This document shows, in pieces, positions 1-7,464 of a DNA stretch of 10,771 nt. Position numbers and translations under genes: made by a program. Each line of letters begins with the position of its first letter. The first letter of the stretch is position 1. Where the stretch lies: assembly GCF_000003605.2 (NCBI RefSeq), contig NW_003148775.1:54671-65441 (forward strand). The letters are read 5' to 3'. Source of the stretch: Saccoglossus kowalevskii. Its lineage: Eukaryota; Hemichordata; Enteropneusta; Harrimaniidae. A model generated the notes under the pieces. That model ran no database searches, was not told the origin of the DNA, and saw nothing but the letters and a program-made list of their open reading frames with translations.

Positions 1-1045
1 TTTCATATCTTTAACATAAGTACTAATCATACGTAACATAATATCAGCTGCGTCGTTAACTTCACCATCATTAATCAAATTAGTAAAAATAGTCACATTA
101 GGTTCAGTTTCAATATTCGACAAGTATGAATTCCATTTATATCTAATTACTGAATTGCTAGCAGTGATTGGTAAAAAAGTATTAGTACTATTGACATTAT
201 TTATCATTAATGAGAATTTATTATGGTGATGATATGACTCTACTCTATCATCAATAATAAAATCGTGGATTAAGTCGAAATTTTTAGCATCCGTTAAAAG
301 ATAATCAATCACACTTCCAAACCCATCCCTACCATATGTTAAATTACCAATCCCTTTATCCATATGAAGTCTACCATTCACAATTCTCACCCCAGTATGT
401 TTACAAACACCGAAAAGTAAATTACCAACATGATTTACACACGAGTCTTGAGAATTTCTTGTTGGGAGGAAATCTCGGGTGTCGAGTATATTATTATCTA
501 ACGGAAGTACAGAATTTAAACTGACAAAATCAGGTTTTAATGCCGTCCGGGCATTGCAATCCCCACAGATGAACACTTTATGATTTGGATATGTAACATA
601 AGTATCGGCTAACTCGTTTTCCAAAATATTGAAAAGGCCATCATTTGCATAATTTAAACCTGTTTGTGAAAAACACACAACTCCAAAACATACTGGAATA
701 CCAACGTTACACGTTATCCATATAACATCTTCCAGCGATTTTGAAAATATAGATACATTATCATTTAGACTTGATTTATACAAAACACTAATACCACAGG
801 ATAGACGGCTCATTACATAACGTTTCTTACGATAGAAATGTTTGCATATATAGCCATTAAGACATAGCAGAACACATAGTTTCTGTTAGAAAAATAAAAT
901 AAAAGTTCTTTAAATATACTGAAAAATCCGGGTTATCCCATTTGGATACCAAACCGTACAACTATATTAATAACATTATTACATATTACGTCACAAGGTA
1001 TGTTAGGAATTATTACATTAATATAATTACACGATATACAAGAAC
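1..1045 (-). pseudogene. LINE ORF2 5' part: APE-type endonuclease domain, decayed and cut by window edge
   Basis: On the minus strand a frame is open from 885 to the left edge, about 295 codons, with the first in-frame ATG at 811-813. It reads as an endonuclease/exonuclease/phosphatase (APE) domain, the target-nicking enzyme of non-LTR retrotransposons. Visible motifs in order are LNGY, RLSCGISVLYK (usually GGI in the family), the catalytic block GDCNART at 544-564, NGR, and GSVIDYLL. The normal SDH block is replaced by S-Y-H at 229-237, so the terminal aspartate is lost. Upstream, 886-1045 still shows an endonuclease-like start (VRFGIQMG, stop, PGFFSIFKEL) in a different frame, so at least one frameshift and one TAA break it. 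Reverse transcriptase would lie left of the window. It sits directly downstream of the ORF1 remnant, as ORF2 should. Domain identity is confident; the clade is not determined. Confidence 0.88.
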
Positions 1046-1057
1046 TGTTGTCAGTGT

Positions 1058-1894
1058 TTAGGCCGTGGCCACCCCATTATCCATAATAATCTTAATACCA
1101 TCAGTTGATTCGTCATAAACTTAGGCTGTACCATCAATTATCAACTTGTCGTATCGAAGCGACGCCTTCTTCCCTTCATCTTGAGTTCTTCTAAGAAACA
1201 CAACGAGCTCACGTAGTTTTTCACGAACCATGGGCGTAAAAGCTTCAGTAACACGAAAGCTGGAATCTTGTTACTTCTCACCAAGGCGTAGAAGACGATG
1301 TCGGTCTTTATACTTCAAAAACTTTGCAACGATTGGCTGAGGTTTCGATCTGGTTGGTAAGCGATAGGCGCGATCTATTCCAAAAAACTCAGCATCTATA
1401 TCTAGCACGTGGGTACGACATTCACGAATTTTAAATTCCGATTTATCCCACGACTGTTTAGCACCTGGATCGTGATCGATGCCATGAAAAACCAAGTCAT
1501 TGCGCATATCTTGCCCGTTTTGCCGATCCAAAGCTGCTTCATAACCATCCATTTTACGAAGTAGTTTGCGGTTTTCAGCTTCCAGTTCACTAATCCGAGT
1601 ATTCGCCTGATGAAACATTTTCTAGTTCAGAATGCATTTGATCCATAAATTCATCTGTCTTCTGCTCCAGCTGCTCAGTTGCGTAACTACAACATGATCA
1701 TCAATGGACTCTGATTCTTTACTAGCTTTAGCACTATTTGAGGTTGCACGAGATGATGGGCTTGGATTTGACTCCACGTCACCACATCGTAGTAGACTTA
1801 ACAGCACTACAATACGAAGATACAGTCCGCCATGAATAGTCAATTCAAAATGGCTAACACCATTATGGCCACGATACCTGACTGAATAAAAATA
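1058..1894 (-). pseudogene. LINE ORF1 remnant: 2A-like leader, coiled coil, RRM and C-terminal domain
   Basis: This is an L1-ORF1-like RNA-binding protein of a retrotransposon, read on the minus strand. The order is a hydrophobic leader (LYLRIVVLLSLL), a 2A-like motif, a serine/acid-rich linker, a coiled coil (ISELEAENRKLLRKM), an RRM-like block (RNDLVFHGID, then IDRAYRLPTRSKP and IVAKFLKYKDRHRLL), and a C-terminal domain ending near RYDKLIIDG. One frame carries most of it but is interrupted by stops at 1622-1624, 1271-1273 and 1121-1123; the terminal TAA is at 1058-1060. Between about 1630 and 1690 the coiled-coil sense (EQLEQKTDEFMDQ) lies in another frame, so two compensating frameshifts flank it. 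The frame is open upstream to a TGA at 1895-1897 but contains no ATG before the 2A motif, so the original start is lost or not AUG. It is non-functional as it stands. Confidence 0.87.
1757..1789 (-). other. 2A-like ribosome-skipping motif with a G-to-S change
   Basis: Minus-strand codons read R-C-G-D-V-E-S-N-P-S-P. The known 2A consensus is D(V/I)ExNPGP, where the ribosome skips the Gly-Pro bond. Here the key glycine codon at 1760-1762 is AGC, one transition from GGC, which should abolish skipping. The motif follows a leucine-rich stretch, as in 2A leaders reported at the N terminus of ORF1 in APE-type non-LTR retrotransposons. Confidence 0.85.
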
Positions 1895-2082
1895 TCAATA
1901 GAACATCGCCACGCTTCAAGTGAGACTCCCATCGTTAAGCCAGAGTTATATCAAGATATCGAAAATCTCGAATAGTTGCATTTTTGGTCATTGACAATCA
2001 AGAGAAACGTAAAATTTCGTTAGTTTTCACAGAGACCACGAAACCAGCAAGCCGCGTCTAAGAAACGTCCACTCAACTATTA
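1895..2082 (-). other. Probable 5' leader of the minus-strand LINE
   Basis: This is non-coding sequence between the upstream stop of the ORF1 frame and the start of long-repeat copy A at 2083. Its position makes it the likely 5' untranslated region of the LINE, which could also house the internal promoter of such elements. No promoter motif or target-site duplication could be recognised, so the exact 5' end of the element is inferred from the abrupt start of the repeat. Confidence 0.4.
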
Positions 2083-3205
2083 TGAAATATGTATGTGAAG
2101 ACCCTTGACACTGCCATGTATGCCTGCAAACATTTCAACCGAGTTTGAAGTGTCGCTCCAAAGTCCAGTTTACTGTGTACACACATGATGTAACCACCCA
2201 CCGTTCGTGTTACAACTCAGCAGGTTGCCCCTCCTGCGTCTTCCTGTATTGCTGGTAAGGTAGGTAAACTAACTTGTATATCATTCAATAATACTATCTA
2301 CATATATTAATTGTTCAATGATATCTGCTCCACGATCGCACTTCCTGTGATGATTTTTAGACAATGTACATACAATTTGCGTTCATGCTTTTGTTTTTTT
2401 AATCATGGTCTGTTCAATTGATTGTCTATATATAGCATGTCAGTAGTTATTTCGTCGTAGCTGGAAATTAAAGGTAGATATATATACAATATATGTACTG
2501 ATGTGTTTATACTTTAAGATGAGGGAATATGTTTATAGTATCTGGTGGGCAAGTATGTTTATTTGGAAACATATATTCATCATGGCCGACTAAAAATATT
2601 GAAAAGGAACCAGAAAAGTGCATGTAATATTATCGTCTTTTTCTCTTTATGTCAGTGTGGTTGACAGCCGACTACTAATAAATATGCCCCTGCGCTAAAC
2701 GCCATAACCCTAATCTAAATCGGAACAATTTTAGTCAAGACACTGTGGAATAGAAGATGTACTACTGTTCGTGTTGGCTTTCGGTCGTTGTTGGCACTAC
2801 AATGTTTGTTTCAGTATTATATAATGGCAATTTATAAGTTAAATTAGTTGACCCAGACAGGCATATGAATTTACGACATGTCAACGCATGTACATTACGG
2901 CGTTGCTATGTTTTAAATATATATCACAAGCTGCATGCAAAGTTGCACAATATTGTTTACCGAGGTAGGAACCTACTTTATAAATGCACACCAGAATTTA
3001 TAGTTATGTCATAAATTGTACTCCTGGTTGACGAAAAAACAACAACATGGGGTTAATTTTGTTTGAAAACAAATTAATGGTTACATATTTGAACGATGTT
3101 GTCATATCGTTCTCGGGTGTGTTGGTTTTACCAAAATCCGATGGGAAATTAATTGTATGTGGTGTATTAAATGACAAATGTTAGCACTCGTGGTTGTATA
3201 ATTTG
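2083..3205 (+). repeat. Long interspersed repeat, copy A (uninterrupted)
   Basis: The stretch from TGAAATATGTATGTGAAGAC at 2083 to about 3205 aligns in the same orientation with 5351-6402 plus 8440-~8660. Identity by eye is about 90% in the best parts, for example 2083-2186 against 5351-5450. Conserved landmarks include the ATGGCCGAC block near 2583, AGTTGACCCAGACAGG near 2845, and GTTTGAAAACAAATTA near 3060. Copy A lacks about 80 bases present in copy B just after ATGGCCGAC. No long ORF is shared. Both copies begin at the same base although their left neighbours differ, which suggests a true element terminus rather than a random duplication breakpoint. The family is not recognised. Confidence 0.85.
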
Positions 3206-3621
3206 TGTATCAGACCAAAATATGTGCCTACCACAGAAACAGGGTTGTTAATGCTAAATTTTAGTAGAATTACCAGTAATTCGCGGCGGCACCTGGCATA
3301 CACTGGCAAAGTCGGGACTTCTTTTTTGTTTTACATAAACAATATAATTAATTGTCAATTTAGCCTTTTTAACGTGATCGCGAAAACTAGCGTGACTGTA
3401 AAAGAAATACCGACTGGACGCCAGTGCATTGGAGTGAAAACCGGAGCAGAATCACTCCGGTGATTATGCTAATCAAAAGCTGTTGACTAGCACTGACAAC
3501 GAATCAGAGTGCAGCTGTGTTCGTAATAACTTATCTATGTTAATGTACGTGATTTGTCACTTCTGAGGACCTGGCAAATTTGAAAGACTACTATACATAT
3601 ACATCGGACATTTAAATCGAC
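3206..3621. other. Unassigned stretch, no gene recognised
   Basis: A plus-strand frame is open over 3194-3463 (89 codons), but it starts inside the repeat end and shows no domain, signal peptide or recognisable motif. I treat it as a chance ORF. Two small hairpins occur: ACTGG/CCAGT at 3413-3425 and ACCGGAG/CTCCGGT at 3440-3461. No transposon ends could be identified. Confidence 0.4.
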
Positions 3622-3947
3622 ATGTTTTCAGTAAAAATTGATGAGAGTGTCACTTTTGCGCTAAGTATCTATCTCTGCGATCGAATCAAGGACAGATTAT
3701 TGAAAGTTATTATCCCAGTAAAGACGTGTCTGTTGCCATTCCGACGGGAAGCGGACAATCACTGAAGTACGAAGTTACCCCTTTCTGTTTACATCAATGC
3801 CGTCAGGGGAAGCTGAGCGACTTACCGGCGACAATAGTTGTGAATATTTTTGCTTTGATAGCGTTAATGAAAGAACAAGTCTGGAAGCTCCAATTTTTTG
3901 GGTTTGATGTGCTTACTTTCACACACCCACTCATGAATAATCAATAA
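3622..3947 (+). pseudogene. RecQ-like DNA helicase N-terminal fragment, frameshifted
   Basis: The fragment matches the start of a RecQ-type superfamily 2 helicase core. From the ATG at 3622 the protein begins MFSVKIDESVTFALS. A frameshift near 3660 then moves to the frame open over 3645-3947, which reads YLSLRSNQGQIIESYYPSKD, then VSVAIPTGSGQSL (motif I), and later VVNIFALIALMKEQV (motif Ia, family form VVSPLIALMKDQV). The phosphate-binding lysine of PTGSGKSL is glutamine here (codon 3756-3758), which should prevent ATP hydrolysis. The DExH box and everything after motif Ia are missing, and the frame ends at 3945-3947. RecQ-like ORFs of this style occur as multicopy families in some marine invertebrate genomes, so this may be a mobile-element relic rather than a decayed host BLM/WRN/RECQ gene. 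Confidence 0.8.
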
Positions 3948-3967
3948 CATCATGAATAATTAATAGC
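3932..3967 (+). repeat. Short tandem duplication, about 19-base unit, two copies
   Basis: ATGAATAATCAATAACATC is followed directly by ATGAATAATTAATAGC. It covers the end of the helicase-fragment frame and creates its stop, so the truncated C terminus may be a by-product of this local duplication. Confidence 0.6.
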
Positions 3968-4127
3968 AGCCTTATGTCCGCATATGCGTTCAGTAGTTTT
4001 CAAGATCATGCTAAAAAAACTTAAAACAATTAATTATATCTTTTTGTCTAAAAAGTCACGACTTTGCCAGTCTACACCTGGCACAGATCATAAAGATATG
4101 CCATTGAATCAAATATCAAATAATTTG

Positions 4128-4411
4128 AGGTTATTACGAGGATACATCAAAGTATGCACGCAGACAGTACAGCCAGAGTGCATACTTCTAGGGATACATC
4201 GAGGGAATGCCGAAATCCAGAATCAGCGAACTTATTTGGGTGGATTTTTTTTATTATTAGAGGACGCATACGCACGTTACAATTCCATATTTGCAATTCG
4301 CATTTCCATTATCTGGTAGGATGAACATACACCGTAAAATACCACAAAATTACGGCACACTGGAACTTTACGTTACCTAACTTTATGTTTTGGTGGCAGA
4401 TGTATACTAAT
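4128..4411 (+). repeat. Foldback repeat family, copy A
   Basis: It begins AGGTTATTACGAGGATA and shares with copies B and C the ordered blocks TATGCAC-AGACAGTAC, GGGAATGCCGAAATCC, TTTATTATTAGAGGACGC and ATTCCATATTTG. Its 5' foldback is reduced: AAGTATGCAC at 4150-4159 pairs with GTGCATACTT about 20 bases on, and the outer right arm is absent. It ends with ACTAATA, joined directly to copy B, so A and B form a head-to-tail pair. The plus-strand frame 3984-4319 running through it has no recognisable domain. Confidence 0.8.
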
Positions 4412-4817
4412 ATGAGGTTATTATGAGAATACTTCAAAGTATGCACGAAGACAGTACAGCTGGAGTATCGACGCGCAGCGGAGGTTGATACGGCGTACTG
4501 TCTGAGTGCATACAATGAGATATTCTCGTAATAACCTTATTATTATACATCTTTTCTTTCCAAGGATCCATCATGGGAATGCCGAAATCCAAAAAGTTTA
4601 GAACAGAATCAGTGAACTTCCAGTCCAGTCAAACCCCGGTGGCAGCCATGTTTGTTTTTATTATTAGAGGACGCTTACGTGCATAATCATTCCATATTTG
4701 GAATTTGCATTTCCTTCTCTGGTAGGATGAAAATACCCCCTGAAATACCGCAAAATTGTAGGGTACGCTCTAACTTGTGGCGTTATAGTGACAAATGTAT
4801 AATAATACCAATTATAA
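4412..4817 (+). repeat. Foldback repeat family, copy B, with complete hairpin
   Basis: It aligns with copy C (9648-9981) through blocks such as GGGAATGCCGAAATCCAAAA, GGTGGCAGCCATGTTT and GACGCTTACGTGC, and ends at ACCAATTATAA. The first ~126 bases form a near-perfect hairpin, listed separately. Right of 4817 the homology with C stops and LINE coding sequence begins at once, so copy B is truncated there or the LINE end was inserted. No transposase is encoded; the element is non-autonomous. Confidence 0.82.
4415..4537. repeat. Near-perfect long inverted repeat (hairpin)
   Basis: The two halves are symmetrical about position 4476. Outer arms AGGTTATTATGAGAATA (4415-4431) and TATTCTCGTAATAACCT (4521-4537) match at 16 of 17 bases. 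Inner arms TATGCAC (4440-4446) with GTGCATA (4506-4512), and AGACAGTAC (4449-4457) with GTACTGTCT (4495-4503), match perfectly. The centre retains GTATC/GATAC slightly out of register. Such a hairpin could extrude as a cruciform or fold in RNA. Confidence 0.88.
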
Positions 4818-4825
4818 ACATCTGT

Positions 4826-5083
4826 CACGGCACATGGGAGCAGGTGGCCCAAGACAGAGGAACATGGCGATCAGCTGTTCAGAAGAGAGCTAAAGTTTGC
4901 GATGATGCCAACAATATTGCTGCTGCTGTTGACCACAAACAAGCCAGGAAGAACAGGTCCAACAACCCTGTAGCAGCTGCTACGATTTCCTTTTCGTGCT
5001 GCCAGAGACTCTTCTATACGCAGATCTCTCTCACCAGCCACCTGCGGTTCCACAATGCAAGATCACCCCGACCCCCGGGATGA
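4826..5083 (+). pseudogene. 3' end of a second LINE ORF2 (C-terminal domain with zinc-finger remnant)
   Basis: The frame reads HGTWEQVAQDRGTWRSAVQ, a basic linker (HKQARKNRSN), and a finger-like tail (FSCCQRLFYTQISLTSHL, then RFH), ending at TGA 5081-5083. This is the usual C terminus of many invertebrate LINE reverse transcriptases: a W(x)3A-x-DRxxWR block followed by a C2H2-like finger ending HLRxH. The two residues normally spaced between the cysteines appear lost (SCCQ), and the whole reverse transcriptase upstream is gone, as in a severely 5'-truncated insertion. The open frame extends leftward through foldback copy B to 4652 but has no ATG there, so that fusion is accidental. It is a different element from the minus-strand LINE at the left edge. 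Confidence 0.72.
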
Positions 5084-5350
5084 CTAGATGGTCCTTGTGT
5101 CGATGGACGTACAACACATAATTGATGTCTCAATGTATCAGAAATAATCAAATTAATATATTTTTAATGGTCCTCCAAAATAATTAGGGTGGCACTAGAA
5201 TATTTTTTACAAGATTTTCAGATGATAAAATAAATGTTAGTGCACAAAACAATCTCTAAAATCGCCAGTGAAAAAAAATCATGTAGTATTTTTGCGAGCG
5301 TCGTATTTCACGTATTGTTGGACCGCTAAATACCGCGGATGTACATATTC
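5084..5350 (+). other. Probable LINE 3' UTR then unassigned AT-rich DNA
   Basis: The sequence directly after the LINE stop codon is presumably its 3' untranslated region. No poly(A) or simple-repeat tail clearly marks its end. The remainder up to the start of long-repeat copy B at 5351 contains nothing I can identify. Confidence 0.35.
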
Positions 5351-6402
5351 TGAAATATGTATGTGAAGACCTTTGACACTAATATGCCTGTAAACATTTC
5401 AACCGAGTTTGAAGTGTCACTGCAAAGTCCTGTTTACTCTGTACACACCTGTCTGTAACTATAATCATTCGTGTTACGAATTGTCTTTTCAGCAGGTTGA
5501 AAAGAGTACAGCAGGTTGACCCTCCCGCATCTTCCACTTTACTGGTAAGGTATGTAAACTAACTCTTATATTATTTATTAATACTCTGTCATCTCTACAT
5601 ATACATTTGTATTAATTTTTCAATGATTTCTGCTCCATGATCGCAATTTTTGTGATGATTTTTTAGACAGAGTACATACAAAACAGTATTTTCAACAGAC
5701 AGAAATGAAAATATCAAAATCTTTTTTTTGCACAATCCTTCCGTAAAAAAACATCTGGACAATATATGTACTCATGTATTTACGTGTATTCATGCATTAG
5801 GGTGAGGAAATGTGTTTTTATATAATCTGGTGGAAAAGTATGTTTTTTTTGGAAACGTATATTCATCATGGCCGACAAAAAAAAATTGACCATAGCTGTT
5901 TCACGTTCGAAAAATCTTCCGAGGGTGTATAATTCCAGACGAAATTCCCTCTAAATTCTACTAAATTCTTGTACAAATTACGAAAAGGGGACAGAAAAGT
6001 GCATATCATATTATCTTCTTTTACTCTTTATCTAGTCATTATGCATTTCACCATGCCAGTGTTTCCGTTGATAGCCGACCATTAACAGTAAATATGCCTC
6101 CTCGCTCAACGCCATGACCCTAATCCAAATCGGAGCAATTTTAGTCATGACTTTGCGGAATAGAAGATGTACTTCTGATCATATTGGCCTTGAGTCGTCG
6201 TTGGTACTACAATGTCTGTTTGAGTATATATTATATTATATAATAGAAATATATAAGTTGAATTAGTTGACCCAGACAGGACTGTGAAATCACGACATCT
6301 CAACACACGTACATACCGGCGTTGCTATGTTTTAAATAGATGTTGCACAATATTGTTCACCTAAGGTGAACTTACCTACTCGTAAATGAACACCATAATT
6401 AA
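5351..6402 (+). repeat. Long interspersed repeat, copy B, left part
   Basis: It is homologous to 2083-~2995 and starts at the same base (TGAAATATGTATGTGAAGAC). Compared with copy A it has an extra CAGCAGGTTGA unit near 5490-5520 and about 80 extra bases after ATGGCCGAC at 5870. It stops at TTAA 6399-6402, where a 2-kb insertion begins, and resumes at 8440. The ATG at 5869 has a good Kozak context (ATCATGG) and opens 28 codons, MADKKKLTIAVSR onward, closed by TAA; in copy A the same ATG meets a stop after three codons. Confidence 0.85.
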
Positions 6403-6593
6403 AGGCCCAGGTATACTATAAATACGTTTCTAAACAATATGGATTATTTCCTATCTCAGGCTTGTCATGCTGTAGTAAACAACTCCAGCCAAGCTCCGGT
6501 AAAAACGTGTTTTCTCGAACTTACAGGGTGATTATGTCGTGCCAAAGTGGATGTATGTGACTATGAATATTACAGCAACGACTGTGTGTAGTA

Positions 6594-6602
6594 TTTATAA
6601 CA
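6594..6602 (-). promoter_or_regulatory. Possible TATA box, minus strand
   Basis: On the minus strand TATAAATAC lies about 80 bases downstream of the GTCACGTGAC palindrome inside the TTAA insertion. It would direct leftward transcription. It is a match by pattern only in an AT-rich region. Confidence 0.25.
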
Positions 6603-6680
6603 ATAAATAGTGTACGAGTGGAGATTTTGGCGGATAAAAGTCGAAAACACGAACCGGGGAAAAGGACGCCGTCAATCAAA

Positions 6681-6690
6681 GTCACGTGAC
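6681..6690. promoter_or_regulatory. Perfect E-box palindrome GTCACGTGAC
   Basis: This ten-base palindrome, centred on CACGTG, is the preferred site of bHLH-ZIP factors such as USF and the MITF/TFE family. It lies inside the TTAA insertion next to a TATA-like sequence on the minus strand. Binding is inference from the motif alone. Confidence 0.35.
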
Positions 6691-6959
6691 GTTGGATAGC
6701 TGAAACTGCTCCACAAACATTTACACAGTTCCTAATGCGTGTTTCATTATCAAATAGCGGATTCAACGAAGACAATGACAATTGCGGTCCCAAATTTAAA
6801 AAAGTCACCACAGAGAGTACGAGCCAGAAATACCCCTAGTTGTTTTAATGAAATGAATTTAGTATTGTTTACTTTTATTGTCAGAGGATGTGCACGTGGC
6901 GATAGAGCGAAAATAACGTAGCCTATGACGGTAAATAGATCATAAATGAGACCAATATT

Positions 6960-7160
6960 TTAAGCATGTTGACTGAAACACGTAAAGAAGCGAAATGAAA
7001 GTATAACACTCGCCGAAATATTCACACCTGCGTTATTCGAATAAAGGCATGTGATACGTGTGATACCACAGGTACTATTTCTTGTCTGCTGTTGGAGAAA
7101 TACGGACAATGCTGTTACCAGTAGTAACATACAAATACATGCCCGTGGGAGGGGGTGCAT
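6960..7160 (-). CDS. Possible secreted-protein start exon or chance ORF (hypothetical)
   Basis: From an ATG at 7158-7160 the minus strand reads MHPLPRACICMLLLVTALSV followed by FLQQQ, a good-looking signal peptide with a hydrophobic core at about residues 7-21. After it come about 40 residues with no recognised domain and a stop at 6960-6962. There is no homolog I recognise and no strong splice donor in the frame. It lies within the TTAA insertion, which could make it cargo, but chance is the default explanation. Confidence 0.15.
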   Translation of the reverse strand: MHPLPRACICMLLLVTALSVFLQQQTRNSTCGITRITCLYSNNAGVNISASVILSFRFFTCFSQHA

Positions 7161-7374
7161 GATGTCCTACAGGTGGCCGTAATGTGTGCGACGTGTCTTC
7201 TCTTGTATTAAACTCGCACATTTGTTATTTCTATAACTTCATTGATTGTAAAGGAAGACTCGCCTGCATGATCAGCGAGAATAACGAACACTTCCTGTTA
7301 TTTCCAAAGTGATGTTAGAGGCCAGTCTGGAAGTAGTTTTTCCCATAAATTAGTAACAGCACCATTTCACAATC

Positions 7375-7464
7375 ATGTCAACATTTTTGAGAAACATTTC
7401 GCTTATTTATAGTAAAACAGAACAAATAATTCCGACACGCCGACACCACATCGCACATCTACAG
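7375..7464 (+). CDS. Candidate short first coding exon with strong donor
   Basis: ATG at 7375 (context ATCATGT, A at -3) opens exactly 30 codons, MSTFLRNISLIYSKTEQIIP then TRRHHIAHLQ, ending CAG|GTGAGT at 7464/7465, a near-consensus donor in phase 0. If unspliced the frame stops three codons later. The basic, hydroxyl-rich, acid-poor start resembles a mitochondrial presequence, but no family is recognised. It lies inside the TTAA insertion. No convincing following exon is visible before 8439, so it may be coincidence. Confidence 0.2.

Larger units (their letters stand above)
1..2082 (-). mobile_element. Non-LTR retrotransposon, APE-type with 2A-ORF1, partial
   Basis: This is the envelope of the minus-strand element: leader, ORF1 (2A, coiled coil, RRM, CTD), then ORF2 starting with the endonuclease. 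ORF1 and ORF2 are separated by only a few bases to tens of bases. The element carries several frameshifts and stops and a lost catalytic residue, so it is an old inactive copy. Its 3' half (reverse transcriptase and tail) is outside the window. 2A-bearing ORF1s are known from several APE-type clades of aquatic invertebrates, for example CR1-like elements; I do not assign the clade. Confidence 0.83.

Noticed and set aside
336-524. 62-codon plus-strand ORF
   Set aside because: It is the antisense shadow of the LINE endonuclease domain, which accounts for the stretch fully on the minus strand.
1402-1590. 62-codon minus-strand ORF overlapping ORF1
   Set aside because: It is out of frame with the RRM-like protein and has no domain features.
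3194-3463. 89-codon plus-strand ORF as a gene
   Set aside because: It begins within the fading end of long-repeat copy A, has no recognised motif or splice signals, and composition is like the surrounding DNA.
3984-4319. 111-codon plus-strand ORF as a gene
   Set aside because: More than half of it is foldback repeat copy A, and the frame is not kept in copies B and C at the corresponding blocks.
4652-4825. Foldback-derived N terminus as a genuine part of the LINE protein
   Set aside because: There is no ATG in this part, and the same sequence in copy C has no LINE attached. The continuous frame is accidental.
5490-5560. Internal exon between TGTCTTTTCAG and CTG|GTAAGG in long-repeat copy B
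   Set aside because: The acceptor-like tract is absent from copy A, and nothing in frame is conserved. Kept only as a possible cryptic splice region.
6521-6811. 96-codon minus-strand ORF as a transposase or THAP-domain remnant
   Set aside because: The cysteine and histidine spacing does not fit THAP, and no catalytic triad or family motif could be placed. It overlaps the E-box and TATA-like sites.
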